Notes under the pieces: model-generated
Databases searched by the model: none
What the model was told of the DNA's origin: nothing
The model's input: only the letters and a program-made list of their open reading frames with translations
In this document: positions 9,966 through 21,300 of the stretch, one piece after another
How positions within the stretch are numbered: the first letter of the stretch is position 1
Layout of the letters: every line of letters begins with the position of its first letter
NCBI GenBank assembly: GCA_030737875.1
Contig: CM060915.1
Span: forward strand, 630,728,786-630,792,785
Length of the DNA: 64,000 nucleotides
Source: Allium sativum
Lineage: Eukaryota > Streptophyta > Magnoliopsida > Asparagales > Amaryllidaceae
Direction of reading: 5' to 3'
Translations under genes and position numbers: made by a program

Positions 9966-10839
9966 TTCTCCCCTCCTTAAAGGATTTCGCCCCCGAAATC
10001 TTCAAGTCAAGAAGAATGTATATCCTAACATCCAAACAACCATCTACTCAACCATCAAACACAGGCATCCATTGTCCTTATAGACTTCTAATGCTTTCAT
10101 GTTTAAATGCACAGTGTGTGTATATGTCCCTATCTAATGCAAAATCAGGTGGTCCACTGATTCAGTTGACCTCCTTTAATGCAAACCATGATAGTGCCAT
10201 GAGTCCATTATGTATGCAAAAGTTCCCTAATGCTACATATTATTTCTACATGCGTGCACAACCATTCACCAAAATGCGGTATCCATATGATAGCACAACC
10301 ATTATACATCCATTTTACTAAATACAACCATTTATATGCAATATGCAGTATGAAGTGACTGAGCCGATCTAGTGCGTAATAGTGTGTGTATATGCGTCCA
10401 CGAGCAACCACTAGCAGACACTTGCATCCACTTTGCATTCTTCATACATAACATGTCTCAAACACATGTTTCAACCATAGGATGATCCTAACTAAAGGTC
10501 AAAGATACTAGCGAGAGGATACGATAAAGATAAGATAAGTACAAGATAAGCGATAAAGGAGAAATTAAAAGACATAGCCTAAAAAAGAAAAGGGTATCGT
10601 GAACGCATCTTCTCTTCTGTCTCCCAAGTAGCGTTGCTCTCGTCGTCTCCCCATTGTACTTTGACTAGTCTGACCTCTCAATTTCTCAGCTTCTTAATCT
10701 CCGACCCAAGAATGCGCGTTGGAGTTCGTCGAATTGTCGCGTCACGCTCGATCTCCACCTCTCTAAGCAAACTCGGCTCTACCACCTCCGCGGTCTCGTG
10801 CAAGCACTTCCTCAAATGTGACACATGGAATACGTCGTG
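9966..10839 (-). mobile_element. 3' internal fragment of a second Tekay copy
   Basis: This stretch matches 1892-2766 with few changes, including the PPT (9966-9978) and the end of pol. Homology stops within CGTCGTG at about 10839, where unrelated LTR-like sequence begins. It is therefore a truncated copy lying in tandem behind the shared LTR. Confidence 0.9.
10492..10839 (-). pseudogene. pol C-terminal fragment (integrase tail and chromodomain)
   Basis: It is equivalent to pol positions 2418-2766 of the left copy and encodes the same chromodomain region. A stop at 10579-10581 falls directly after the YPFLF sequence that ends the chromodomain, whereas the left copy reads on to 2418. The N-terminal rest of pol is absent. 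Confidence 0.85.
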
Positions 10840-11005
10840 AACACCCTTAAGTCCCACATCGTGGAAGTCTGTGTGAAGTGGGTACTTATATAGTAGAGCT
10901 CATCTCTTACTAATGCCAAGGCCTTTTGAGGAACAAAACCCCACACCTATACGGTGGCTAAGTTGGGGACAATATCTTGCGTGAACGGAGGTGCGGGTTG
11001 TTACA
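10838..11005. mobile_element. 168-bp LTR-like fragment (possible TRIM solo LTR)
   Basis: It begins TGAACACCC, continues AAGTCCCACATCGTGG and ends GGTTGTTACA, matching neither the Tekay element nor the giant-LTR family. The GTCCCACATCG word, a short length and TG..CA ends recall small non-autonomous plant LTRs (inference). The 5 bases on either side (CGTCG and GCGAA) are not a duplication, so it lies at a recombination or deletion joint rather than a clean insertion. Confidence 0.4.
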
Positions 11006-11010
11006 GCGAA

Positions 11011-12107
11011 TTTCACACCTCGGTAAGAGTCAGAAACGGGACAAGGGAACGCAGGGAGTGCACACATCTCTTTCTAGCTAGAAGTGGTGTTAGGGTTTTT
11101 ACAAGGCCCGACATTTTTTACTTATGTGATTGATGGATTATGAGGCACCTCGGATTTATTGATCGATTGTGACCATTTTACAGGTTCAATAGGACCGAGA
11201 AACGTGTGTTCAGGAATTGCAAATCCACTAACGTTATTTATGGCCCGGCCATGCAGGATCCAAGGGTTCACTGTGGAGTATCTGAGACATTGCTAGAGTG
11301 TCTCGAATCGGTAAGGAGATCATTCCTAGCCTTGACTCATGATGGAAATCCAACTTCCAATACGACATCATGCAGTTTTGATTGTAGAGCTAGTATGGCG
11401 ACATAGTATATGGTAGCTATGCCGTCTATGATTGATACATTATGATTGAAATGTTTTTGAAACATATATATACTAATAATAATATCAAATCTATTTTATC
11501 GTATCAAGCATTTTTTATCATTATAAGGTAGAACTTTATCCTCCGGTTTGCGTTGCATTGTGTGATGGGACTTGAGTCTTATAATGATTTCATTTTCTAA
11601 AAAGCATTGCGTTGTTTTTGAACAAAGATTTATTAAACATATGCACTGTCAATCCAATGGAGTAAACCCGTTATGCGTCAGGGGCATGGTCTTGTGATTA
11701 GCCATATTGTTAGATAGGAAAGATTTCTCATACCAGTCCCATGACTGACTCAAGTTTGTTTCACTTTGCAAACTTGGAGCCCTCTTTTCCACACGGGCAG
11801 TCGAGTAGCTTATTTTGCAGATATATTTTGCAGGATTCTGGATCGAAGCCTAAAGCTGTATCCAGAGCATTGATAGACTTCCACTGTATCAGATTATTAG
11901 TTCCGCTGCCTTGTATTAAGTTTATTGTAATTTATATTCCGCTATATTTTACCAATGTACTCTGATGTAACATTATTATAATGTTTATAAAAGTCTTTTG
12001 TTGTTTGTTCTGATGTGTTGTATTCACAGAGTTAGCGTATTCGGGTTATGAACGGTCTGGGTCGATTTTGCGATTGACTAGGTCCAGGCAAAAGTCAAGT
12101 CGTTACA
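11011..12107 (+). repeat. 5' LTR of element E, 3' portion only
   Basis: From TCACACCTCGG onward it is homologous to 61013-62126 (element C) and, reversed, to the LTRs of A and B. Shared blocks are a GGGAGTGCACAC..TTTCTAGCTAG word, GAGGCACCTCGG, the ACTCATGATGGAAATCCAA word, CTCCGGTTTGCGTTGCATTG and ACGGGCAGTCGAGTAGCTT. It ends CGTTACA, two bases before the PBS. The last 80 bp differ from the other elements. Confidence 0.85.
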
Positions 12108-12109
12108 GT

Positions 12110-12121
12110 TGGTATCAGAGC
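12110..12121 (+). other. PBS of element E (tRNA-iMet)
   Basis: TGGTATCAGAGC two bases after the LTR end, complementary to initiator Met-tRNA. Confidence 0.9.
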
Positions 12122-12546
12122 TTATGTTAGCTCTTATCTTTGGGGTACAACTCGTTAGAACTGAACAAAAGACTCATCAGATAGTGGATTAGTAATATCC
12201 AGTAAGAATACTCATTAGAGATAAGATCAGTATCCTAGGATGAGAAAACTCATTAGAGATGGGGTTAGTTATGCCCTAGTATGAGTAGAGAGTGACAAGT
12301 TTATAATTAACATATTTGTGATTATATATATAAGCCGATCTTAGAAAATATGATTTTTGAATATATAAAAGTTATGTATATTTGAAAAGCTAATCAACTA
12401 ATTGATTGATGATTGTGTTGTGTGATTATTAGTTCAACTAATAAAATTATTGAAACCAAAAAACATATACATATATATAAATAAAAATTGAGTTGGTTAG
12501 TTAAACAACTTCAGCTCCGTTCCTTTTCGAGGACGAAAAGATTTTA
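12122..12546 (+). other. non-coding internal region of element E with post-PBS hairpins
   Basis: It contains no open frame of note. Three small stem-loops follow the PBS: TGGAT/ATCCA (12185-12201), CTCAT/ATGAG (12211-12244) and ACTCAT/ATGAGT (12248-12286). The last is the 39-nt hairpin found in all five giant-LTR elements. The stretch ends with TTTTCGAGGACGAAA just before the PPT. Confidence 0.7.
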
Positions 12547-12557
12547 AGTGGGGGAGA
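12547..12557 (+). other. PPT of element E
   Basis: AGTGGGGGAGA immediately before the 3' LTR start TGTAACAACCC. Confidence 0.85.
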
Positions 12558-12558
12558 T

Positions 12559-14903
12559 TGTAACAACCCGGAAAATCAGAACCAATTTAAAAATTTTATT
12601 TTAACAATTTTAATGGATTTTGAATATTTAAAATGATTTATTTAAATAATAACGACTAAAAATTTATTTTTATCAAAGTTAAAACGAATAAATTTAATTT
12701 AATTACAAAAGGAGTTTGAAATGGAACGGCTGTTTGAATTTTTAATTTCTAATTTCTAATTTCAATTTAATATACAGATATCATTTTAAATCAGAATTGG
12801 ACGAAACAAGAAATATTTAAATCTTTTTAATCATATCTTTCTAATGAAGTTAAGAAATTGATATTTCACTTTATAAATTGAAAGTTATGTCCAGTTTAAA
12901 ATTTAGAAAAGTCGCTGTAGAATTTTTATATATTTTAATATAATATATTACCCTTAAAAATAGCCATTTTGCAAACGACCTCCGTTTTCGACGAAACCAC
13001 TTTTGTTGGAACCGGAATGTCAAATTATTGCTAGGTTTCCATTTTTCATAATTTTTGATATTAATATGTGAGTGTGGTAAAATAAAATGTGGTTTGTCAA
13101 TTTCAGTCAAATTGGATTGACAAAAAAAAGGCCATTTTTCAAACGGTCTCCAAATTTGACGAAACTAATTTTGTTAGGACCGTATTGTCAAAACAAAGCC
13201 AAATATATTTTTTCTGTAATTTTTAGAGTCCGTGTGTGTCCCCATAAATTTAAACGTAAGATCAAATTAAATAAATAAATTAACAACATTCCAAATTAAA
13301 GAAAACAAGCTCAAAATAATCGATTGGGGTGACAGTACCTAGTCCATTGTGTCCGGAATGGGGGTATTTGGCTAAGGGCAACTCATGTTGGGCTGGATTT
13401 GGAGTCCATATAGATTAATGGGTTTAATTAAATAGCGTAGAAAATAAGGAATAAATTCGGTTGAATACCGTAAGCTTAATATCCAAATGAACCAGCCGCT
13501 GTATCTTCAAAAGCAATGGCCGAATTTGTTCCAATTTGAATCCCTAATTTCTCTTCATCTAATCCAAACTAAATCTCCATTCCAAAGTGAAATTCGATGA
13601 GATTTTCGAGATCTACGTTTCCATACGGTGATGATCAATTATGGGCTAGAATCCAGTTCGATTGGAGGACTCAAAAGTGGTGGCTTTGGTGTGGAATTCG
13701 AGGTGGCTGGGACCATCGAGCCTGCCGGAATCAGGGGAGGAGGGTCATGACATGGTAGCGTCGATCGTGGCACTGACCGATGGATCACAGGCGGCGTGAT
13801 TGTGGAGTGGTGGCGAACTTCTTGAGTGGAGCACGGGTTCGGGTTTTGTCTATTGGAAGGAACGATAGTAAGAGGAATTAAGGTTAGTTAAAACTAATTT
13901 TTAATTTGATTTCAAGGTTTAATTATCAAATGGAATAACGATCATAACTTTGTCATACAGACACCGAATCAGATAATTTCAGATCCGTTGGAACTCTCTT
14001 GTCAAGCACTACAATACGGAACAAACTAGATCTGAAATGAACAATGTTGGAAATTCAGATAAAATCATGGTGAAATCTCTATTTTAAATTAAAAACAATT
14101 ATTAATTGCGATGCGAAATTTAAATTTATAGCATATAAATTTCATGTTGATGCTGTATGAAATCTTAAATTGATTGTTTGTGACTGCATTGAATAACTGA
14201 ACTGAATTGTGTACATTCATGTTTGTCAAATTTGTGCATACAATAAAAACCCATATTTTTATTGTATAAATATATAAATAAAATTTTCGTGTTTGTTAAA
14301 ATTTGTTTATACGATGAAAACCATATTTCTATTGTATATACGTAAATAAAATATTCATTGTTTGAAAAATGCTCATACATTAGAAATCACATTGTTATCA
14401 TATGTGTGAGTACACAATATATTCATTTTTTTGAATAAAATATGTTAATAAAGGAAATACATGTTGAAAACATGTATAACATTAAAAAGGTCATTTTAAT
14501 GTTAGATTAGAAATAAAAAGAATCTTGTTATGTTAATATTAGAATATCACTTTTGTTAAATTAGAATTGACGATATAAGTTTGTCATCTTTTGTTAAATT
14601 AGAATTGACAATATAAATGTGTCATCTTTTATTGCATTAGGATTGACAATATTAAATTGTCATTTATTAGAATAATGATATGTTATAAATGTCATTTGTT
14701 TTAAAAACATTATGTTAATATAAAAATATCATTCATTTAGGAATGTCATGTTATAAATAACATTTTGTTAGAAAATGTACATTAGAATAAAAAGAAAATT
14801 TTGTTAGAAAATGTACATTAGAATAAAAAGAACATTTTGTTAGAAAATGTTGCATTAGAACAAAATTGTCACTTTCATTGAAATATGAATTGACAAACAA
14901 AAT
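12559..14903 (+). repeat. 3' LTR of element E, 5' portion, interrupted by C
   Basis: It starts TGTAACAACCCGG after the PPT. Related to the C LTR through the first 1.3 kb. Around 13600-13870 is a GC-richer block with ATG codons; 14400-14890 is AT-rich with repeated words such as CATTTTGTTAGAAAATGTAC and GAATTGACAATATAA. No gene is seen. Confidence 0.82.
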
Positions 14904-15399
14904 TGTAACAACCCGGAATTTTGGGGCCAATTTAAAATTTTAATTTTAGGAATTTTAATGGATTTTAATATTTAAAATAATTTAATTTAGATAATAACGA
15001 CTAAAAAATTATTTTAAAATGAATAAATTTAATTTAATTATAAAAGGAGTTTAAAACAGCGCTGTAGTTTGAAAATTTGAATTTGAACTTTGACTAAATG
15101 TACAAGATTCATTTTTAATCAGATTTGAGCGAAACCAGAAATATTTAAATCTGTTTAATCATATCTTTCCAACGAATCTGAAAAACTAAAATTTCATCGC
15201 AGGACTAAAAAGTTATGTCCAGTTTAAAATTCAGAAAAGTCGCTGTAGAATTTATATATATTTTAATATAATATATTGGCCTTAAAAATAGCCATTTTTC
15301 AAATGACCTCGGTTTTCGACGAAACCACTTTTATTGGAACCGGAATGTCAAGTTATTACTAGGTTTCAATTTTCATAATTTTTCGAATTAATATGTGAG
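14904..15399 (+). repeat. 5' LTR of C, piece 1 (U3 start)
   Basis: Begins TGTAACAACCCGG and matches 62822-63317. It ends in GTGAG (15395-15399), the target duplication of D. No gene is seen. Confidence 0.92.
15395..15399. other. left target-site duplication of D (GTGAG)
   Basis: GTGAG precedes D's TGTAACGACCC and recurs after D's ...GTCGTTACA at 28531-28535. Confidence 0.93.
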
Positions 15400-17570
15400 T
15401 GTAACGACCCGGGTTTTCAGCCGGTTAATTCTGGATATTTAATTTTGTTTTAAATATTTTATTTGAATTATATATAGAAATTTATAAGGAATTATTTAAT
15501 AAAATGATATTTAAGCGTATAATTTATAATAAAATTTAAAACGAGCTCGAAATAGTCGCGGCAGTTCGTAATTTACGATTTAAACTTCAACAGAGAATAC
15601 ATGATTCGTTATAAGTCGGATTTCTGTGAAACAAGACATGTTAGAACCGTATTGATGATAATTTTCTAATGAAGCAGAAAAATCGAGTTTTTGTATTGTA
15701 CATTTTGTTTTATGGCCAAATCAAATTTTGAAATAGTCGCCGTGAAAATCGTTATTTAAAATATACGTGTTAAAATGGCCGTTTTGCAAACGGACTCAGA
15801 TTTCAGCGAAATCAGTTTCATTGGAACCGTATCGTTAAATTATTGTACGGTGTTGAATGGCGTGGCAAACCGATGTCGTATGTGACCACGGTAGCCATAA
15901 ACGCTCGTTCATTTTCTATAACGCGGATTAAATTAATAAAGGGAGATTTGAGGGTAATTTGAGCAGACGATCAAATTAGGCCGCGAAACCAGTTTCGTTG
16001 AGTTCGTATTGTCGATTTGAGTCAGGATACATATATAGTTTGTTATTTTTGAAAACCGGCTAAATTGGTGTTCGAAAGGGCAGTGCGGTACGCCTAAAAA
16101 TAGCCTACCGGGGAAACAGTCTCAGAATGCGACGAGACTAGTGCCGTTGGGTTCGTATTGAAGAATTATTTTAAGATTTCAAAGTTTCAAATTTATTTGA
16201 TTTACCTAGTGACCATGAAAAATTAAAATGCGTGTTTATTTCTGGTTTTATAAAGGAAATTTTTTCAAACGATATCGGAATTCGACGAAACTTGTCCCAT
16301 TGGGACCAGAATACCTTTTTACACTAAGATTAGCTTTTTTATCAGAAGACAGAAATTGTTTGTGGTGGTTTTTATCAATTACTTTACGGTGGAGTTTCAA
16401 AATATAATGTGTATTAAAATTCCTTCCTCATGAAGCAATCTGCACATGCTACATCTACCTTCCGCACACATAATTCTCCATCACCTGGCAAATCACCTCG
16501 TCTTGCACCCCTATGATTGAAAAGAAAACTCAAGTTCAGACCTACCCTAATGCCTAACCAACTACCTTGCCGACCACGTTCTGTGACAATTGCAATAAAA
16601 CAACTTCTCTGAAGATTTAAATCACAGTAGCCTCTCTATCTAGTATTGATCTAGGAAAGTGGAACCTTGCCGACAAAGTATTCCTTATGAAAACGACATG
16701 TCAGTTGCGTGTTTCCCAGACATCCTTCTTCTATATATATCGTGCTAATTTCTTACATTTGCTCGCCAGTAAAATCTAACCCAAAATATATATGAGGAGA
16801 GAACTAACGTTAGAGCTGAGTGATGGTGAGGGTACTTAAGGTCGGATCTGGGATCGTGAACGGCAATGGAAGGTGGCGGATCCGGAAGTTCTATGGGTCT
16901 GTGTACACGTTGGCAAAGTCTGTGTACTGAGAATGTTTAGAACATGGGCGTTTTGGGGTGAGGTGTTGTCGGGCTCGATGATGAGTGTTTGTGTAAGCTA
17001 CAGTTGCAAGTGCGGGTGAAGGGCTGCATGGGAGGAAGGGTCTGATGAGCTTTCGGCATTTACTAAGTAAAAGAGTGGAGTATGGCGCAGTAATCATGGA
17101 TGGAGAAGCTCGTGCTTACGTTAGAGAAGTTTCAAGCAGGAAAGAACCAAGAAGAAGAGGGGCCTGAGAAGCAAGAACGTGATGTGCTGGAAATAAGGGA
17201 GGATCGAGTTTGAGAATTCCTTAAGGGGAAAACACGTGAGGAACTAATGGATGCTGACGTGGATAAGTGGAGTAATTAACGGTATGCTTAGCCAACGTTA
17301 ATTCATAAATAAGGATATTAATTTAATATTAATAATAAACATCAACCATTAGTTATTTAAAATCAATTCAAATATTTGTAACAGCGATATCTTGCTCGTT
17401 CGTGATCGGAATTTAACGAAACTAGGATCCGTTGGGATCGCAGGGACGAGACCTACCTGATGGCACTGACTAGGAGTCAATCCGACACCGTTGAAAATTC
17501 AGCTAATTTTGGACGGACGACTCAAATTAAATACAATAAACGCGTCAACCGTCGACCAGAACAAACTCTG

Positions 17571-17586
17571 GTGAGTTAATTCTCAC
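17571..17586 (+). promoter_or_regulatory. GTGAG..CTCAC inverted repeat (possible splice donor or hairpin)
   Basis: GTGAG TTAATT CTCAC preceded by CTCTG, in the same relative place (after the GC-richer leader) as GTGAGAAATTCTCAC in A and B and GTGAGAATTC in C. G|GTGAG also fits a plant 5' splice site. Function is inference. Confidence 0.3.
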
Positions 17587-18187
17587 ACCTTCTGGAATAC
17601 TGTGATGTGGTATATTCACAGTTAAATATATTTTACTGTTTACAGTTTAAATTGGCTGATTTGATGCAATGGATGCAAATTGTTTGCTGTTGTTTGATGG
17701 TTGCAGTTATTTATGTTCTGCCAACTATTTAATTCGTATATCGTGATCAACTGACATCTGTGATGTAGAGAAGGACAGGTTGGAGGGATCCAACCGGATT
17801 CCTCAATGTTACTGTATTTTGGTTGTGTGCATATATATGGATTGTTCACATCGTTTGACACCAAAAACTATTTCAAATGTTGATGGGTGTATATACAACC
17901 ATCGTTGTTGTGATTAAATCAACTGTTTGTGTTGATTGAGTAGAGGGGCAGTACGGGTCTAGTCGTGGGATTTTAACGTAGTTTTACCGTCAGGGAAATT
18001 GACGGTGTTTCAAAGTTATATTTTTATTTATAACAGAAAATAAAGTTATTCGATTATTTTATACGAGTATTTAAATTGGGAATTTAAATTAAATATATCA
18101 AATCGAGTTATTAAGATATTTAGTTAAATGGTTTGGATCAGCTGAGAAGCAGAAATCAAGCATTTCCCATGAACGGGTAAAAAGGGA

Positions 18188-18449
18188 TTAATTGTTTTCA
18201 AACAATTAAAGGGTGATTTTAATTAATTAAGTTAATTAATTTATTTTAGAAAAGGGAAATGACAAATTGAATTCAGTTAATTGTTAACTGATGTGTATGG
18301 TTGGTTAATCCACCGTATTTGAGTGAAATAGACAAAGTGATATATATTGGGTTAAATATTCGTTAAAGTTAACGAATAGAGTTGGATATTAGTTAATCAT
18401 TGATAACTATAATCCAAAGGGATAATTAAATTGGTTATTGTCAATAACC
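18188..18449 (+). repeat. cluster of perfect short inverted repeats in the D LTR
   Basis: Perfect stems: TTAATTGTTT/AAACAATTAA (18188-18209), CAGTTAA/TTAACTG (18274-18290), ATTCGTTAA/TTAACGAAT (18358-18377) and GGTTATTG/CAATAACC (18433-18449), with loops of 1-3 bases, plus a TTAATTAATTAA palindrome between. The same cluster is in the other LTR at 25431-25692. Confidence 0.75.
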
Positions 18450-21288
18450 TTGATTATTATCGAGTGAGTTTTTAAATATGATAATAATGCTATGTTGGAC
18501 TAAGATTAAAGTTAACTATATCTTTATATAGTGGGGATTAAAGCAAATAATTCTTTAATTTAAACTTAAAATAGTGAATTCAATTTCATATCAAGTAAGA
18601 ATTTATTAAAGTGGTTTGCGAATCCAAGTTTCAAACAAGATTTTGGTAATAAGAATCCAATTAACAATTGTTTAATTGACGATGAGGTTGGCCAAAATGG
18701 CGATAAAGGTTTATCCTAAGAAGGATCAAATAATTGGAAATAAACTACCTGATGAGGGTTAATTTATAAACCAAAAGGGGTAAAAGCAGAAGGATACTTG
18801 CAGTTAAGGTAGTGCTTTAAATGGGTATTACTTAAATAAAGGAATTAAATAAAAAGGATTTAAATGAGATTTCAAATGCAAACAACGGCTTAGAGCTAGA
18901 TTGAAATCAAAAAGGGACAATAAAGGTTATTATGGGAATGTCTAAGTAGACGGAACCCAAACCATTTGACCAAGTATTTATATCATGAAACAATGGGTCA
19001 ACGGTGAAAGAAAGGTTAAAGTGTGGTGGTGAATATTTACTTAATTAAGAAATCAAGTAGAGAAAGTCTTGAGCGGGTCTTCGAATGTAAGAAACAGTTT
19101 AAACCCAAATTGGAAACCCAGATAGTAAATAAGATTCGTGAAGTGGTTAATTCAAGCTGATATATTCTGAGGTAAGAAGGTTGTCGACTAAGGTCTGAGA
19201 GGTAACTAAAATACCCCAACTTGGTTGGCTTCCCTATTATCAAGGAATAGTATTAGTTGGGAGCAAGTGAAGTGTTGAGATTTGATCCTATACGAGAATA
19301 CCAAACTCTAATGCAAGGTTTGGAAACCAAATCGCATTATAATGTTAGTTCCAAAGAAATAAGAATGTGTTTCAAATTTTAGTAAACATTTGTTATCCAA
19401 TTTAAGTTGATCGAATATAGTAAGAATTAGTCAAATATAGTTAATCAAGAAAAGTTTCCATTTGCGTACGACTGCTAGCGTAATTCGCAGGACTGCAGAT
19501 AGCCTACGGCGGTCGGATGTTTCCTGAGGAAATCAGGTGTAACCATTTGTGATCGCTATGATCTAGAGTCAAGCGAATGGAATTAAGTCAAGTATTAGTT
19601 AATCAATTAGAGTTAAAGCGAATTAGAGATTCAAATATCGTATTTTTGAATATTAAAGAGTTGGAGGTTTAATTTAACCAAAAAGTAAATCAGTGTTAAA
19701 GACCAAGTGATGTTGAATACTGAACCAGTGCACTCATTTGTTGTGATGTTTGAAACACTGTTATTTTGATAGTTAAAACACCGACTATCAACCAGACCAA
19801 TACGATTGTTGGTTCGGAAAGTCCGGGATCGAATTTATATTCGAATACCATTCTGACCAACAAGTACGTGAAGACGTCGATTGAAGACGGAGCAAGTGAA
19901 GACCGTGGATCTTCATAAGCGGAAGGACCACTGGTTGAATCTCTCTGGATTGCAACCAGAGTTATTCGATTTGTGATTCTGTCGTGGTTGAATCCACGGA
20001 TTTGCAAGGACTACTCGCTACTGATCCTTGGGGTGATTCCTATATGAGATGCAGTAGGAAAGTACCTTCGGTTCATCCTGATCCTGGATGACATGTATGG
20101 ACGGATGTCTGACAGAGTATTTCCAAAGGAATTACATGTGTTGATTTCTCCAAACGTACCATAGTTGATGGCGGAGAAATGGTTATTCTCTAGCCTGACA
20201 GCTAGAGTGTGTTTGTGGACGTCAATCAAGTGTGATCTGGCGGATCTGACGATGTGGCATTCAAAGTGAATGGTGGCCAGATGTTGGAAAGAGATTCTAG
20301 CCTCAAGCCTCATCAACCGGGAAATGACAAAAATCGGGCAGGCAGCATGGCTATGTGGGTCGCACCCATTAGGATGTATGATCACCTATCTAGAGAAATT
20401 CCTATTGCTTCTTTATCTATTCGATGCTGACCCTATTCAGGTGGCGGTTGCTGATCCCAACCGTCGGTGATATACATTCGGCACACTCAAGCGAAATGAG
20501 TGGTCGGTCATGTGAGGGCCGGGTTGCAAGACGTTCTTGTTGAACCCTGTGTATTCGCCTCTAGAGATACACGTGCGGATGGTGGTCCCATACCTTGTCA
20601 AGTTGGAAACCCAATATCCAATAAGCGCCTGCCGTTTTCGATTATATACTATATATGGGGAGCGTGAGATGCAAGCGTTCCTCTAGATTGATAATTATTT
20701 GTATTTAGACATTATCATAATATCAGAGCAAGATATTGACTTTAAAAACGTTTTGGGTTATAGTAAGGTAAAAACCGTCCGTGTTTATGTGTGGACTGGT
20801 CTTACTATTATCCTTTGTTTTCAGAAAGGATTTTCCCAAAGTTAAGCAAGTGTGAGTTGTGTGAATTTATCACTGATAGTATTCTAGACTGACCCGGTGT
20901 ATTTTTGTTTTAAACCAAATGTGCTCGGGTCAGACCGAGTATGTTCCAGGTTAGGTTTCGCTTGGAGTTTTCAGAAGCTGGAAGCAGGAGGCTTCACCGC
21001 TAGTTATATAAAGTTAATTCCGTTGTGCAGTTATATGTTAAACTCTGATGTTGGGTGTGTATACAAATTCTTTTGTATAATTGATATTATATTTTATCTG
21101 TTCCGCTGTGAGGTTTCTGATGTGGTGTTCTTCTCTTTCTTCTATTCTAATATTTCTTTCTTTCTTATCTCACCCTCAAAATTCTTTCTAAACTATCCAG
21201 TGTTTTCGGTGCTTGGAGGATCGGTATAAGATGCAGTGATGGTATTTATATCGATTTTCGGGGCCGAAAATCTACTGGGTCGTTACAG

Positions 21289-21300
21289 TGGTATCAGAGC
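21289..21300 (+). other. PBS of element D (tRNA-iMet)
   Basis: TGGTATCAGAGC one base after the 5' LTR end. Confidence 0.93.

Larger units (their letters stand above)
11006..14903 (+). mobile_element. Element E: giant-LTR non-autonomous retrotransposon, truncated, host of C
   Basis: Seen: end part of a 5' LTR (to 12107), PBS (12110-12121), a 451-bp internal region, PPT and a 3' LTR from 12559 that is interrupted by element C at 14904. Its LTR is related to C's but clearly diverged, for example TGTAACAACCCGGAAAATC against TGTAACAACCCGGAATTTT. The left part of the 5' LTR is missing at the 11005 joint; the remainder of the 3' LTR should lie beyond the window, after C. No coding capacity is seen. 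Confidence 0.85.
15400..21287 (+). repeat. 5' LTR of element D (5888 bp)
   Basis: Begins TGTAACGACCC and ends GGGTCGTTACA. Successive segments repeat short phrases of the type GTCGCCGTGAAA, AATGGCCGTTTTGCAAACGG and TCGGCGAAATCAGTTTCATTGG, so the first 900 bp look like degenerate tandem copies. About 16420-17230 is a less AT-rich block; 17571-17586 has GTGAGTTAATTCTCAC; 18188-18449 is a hairpin cluster. Small frames inside are unconserved and not annotated. Confidence 0.95.

Noticed and set aside
11006..12558. Solo-LTR interpretation of element E
   Set aside because: A PBS, internal region, PPT and second LTR start are all present, so E is a truncated full element.
20897..21229. 110-codon sense frame near the end of D's LTR, also at 28095-28472
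   Set aside because: Phe-rich AT-driven composition, no known domain, and repeated only through LTR duplication.
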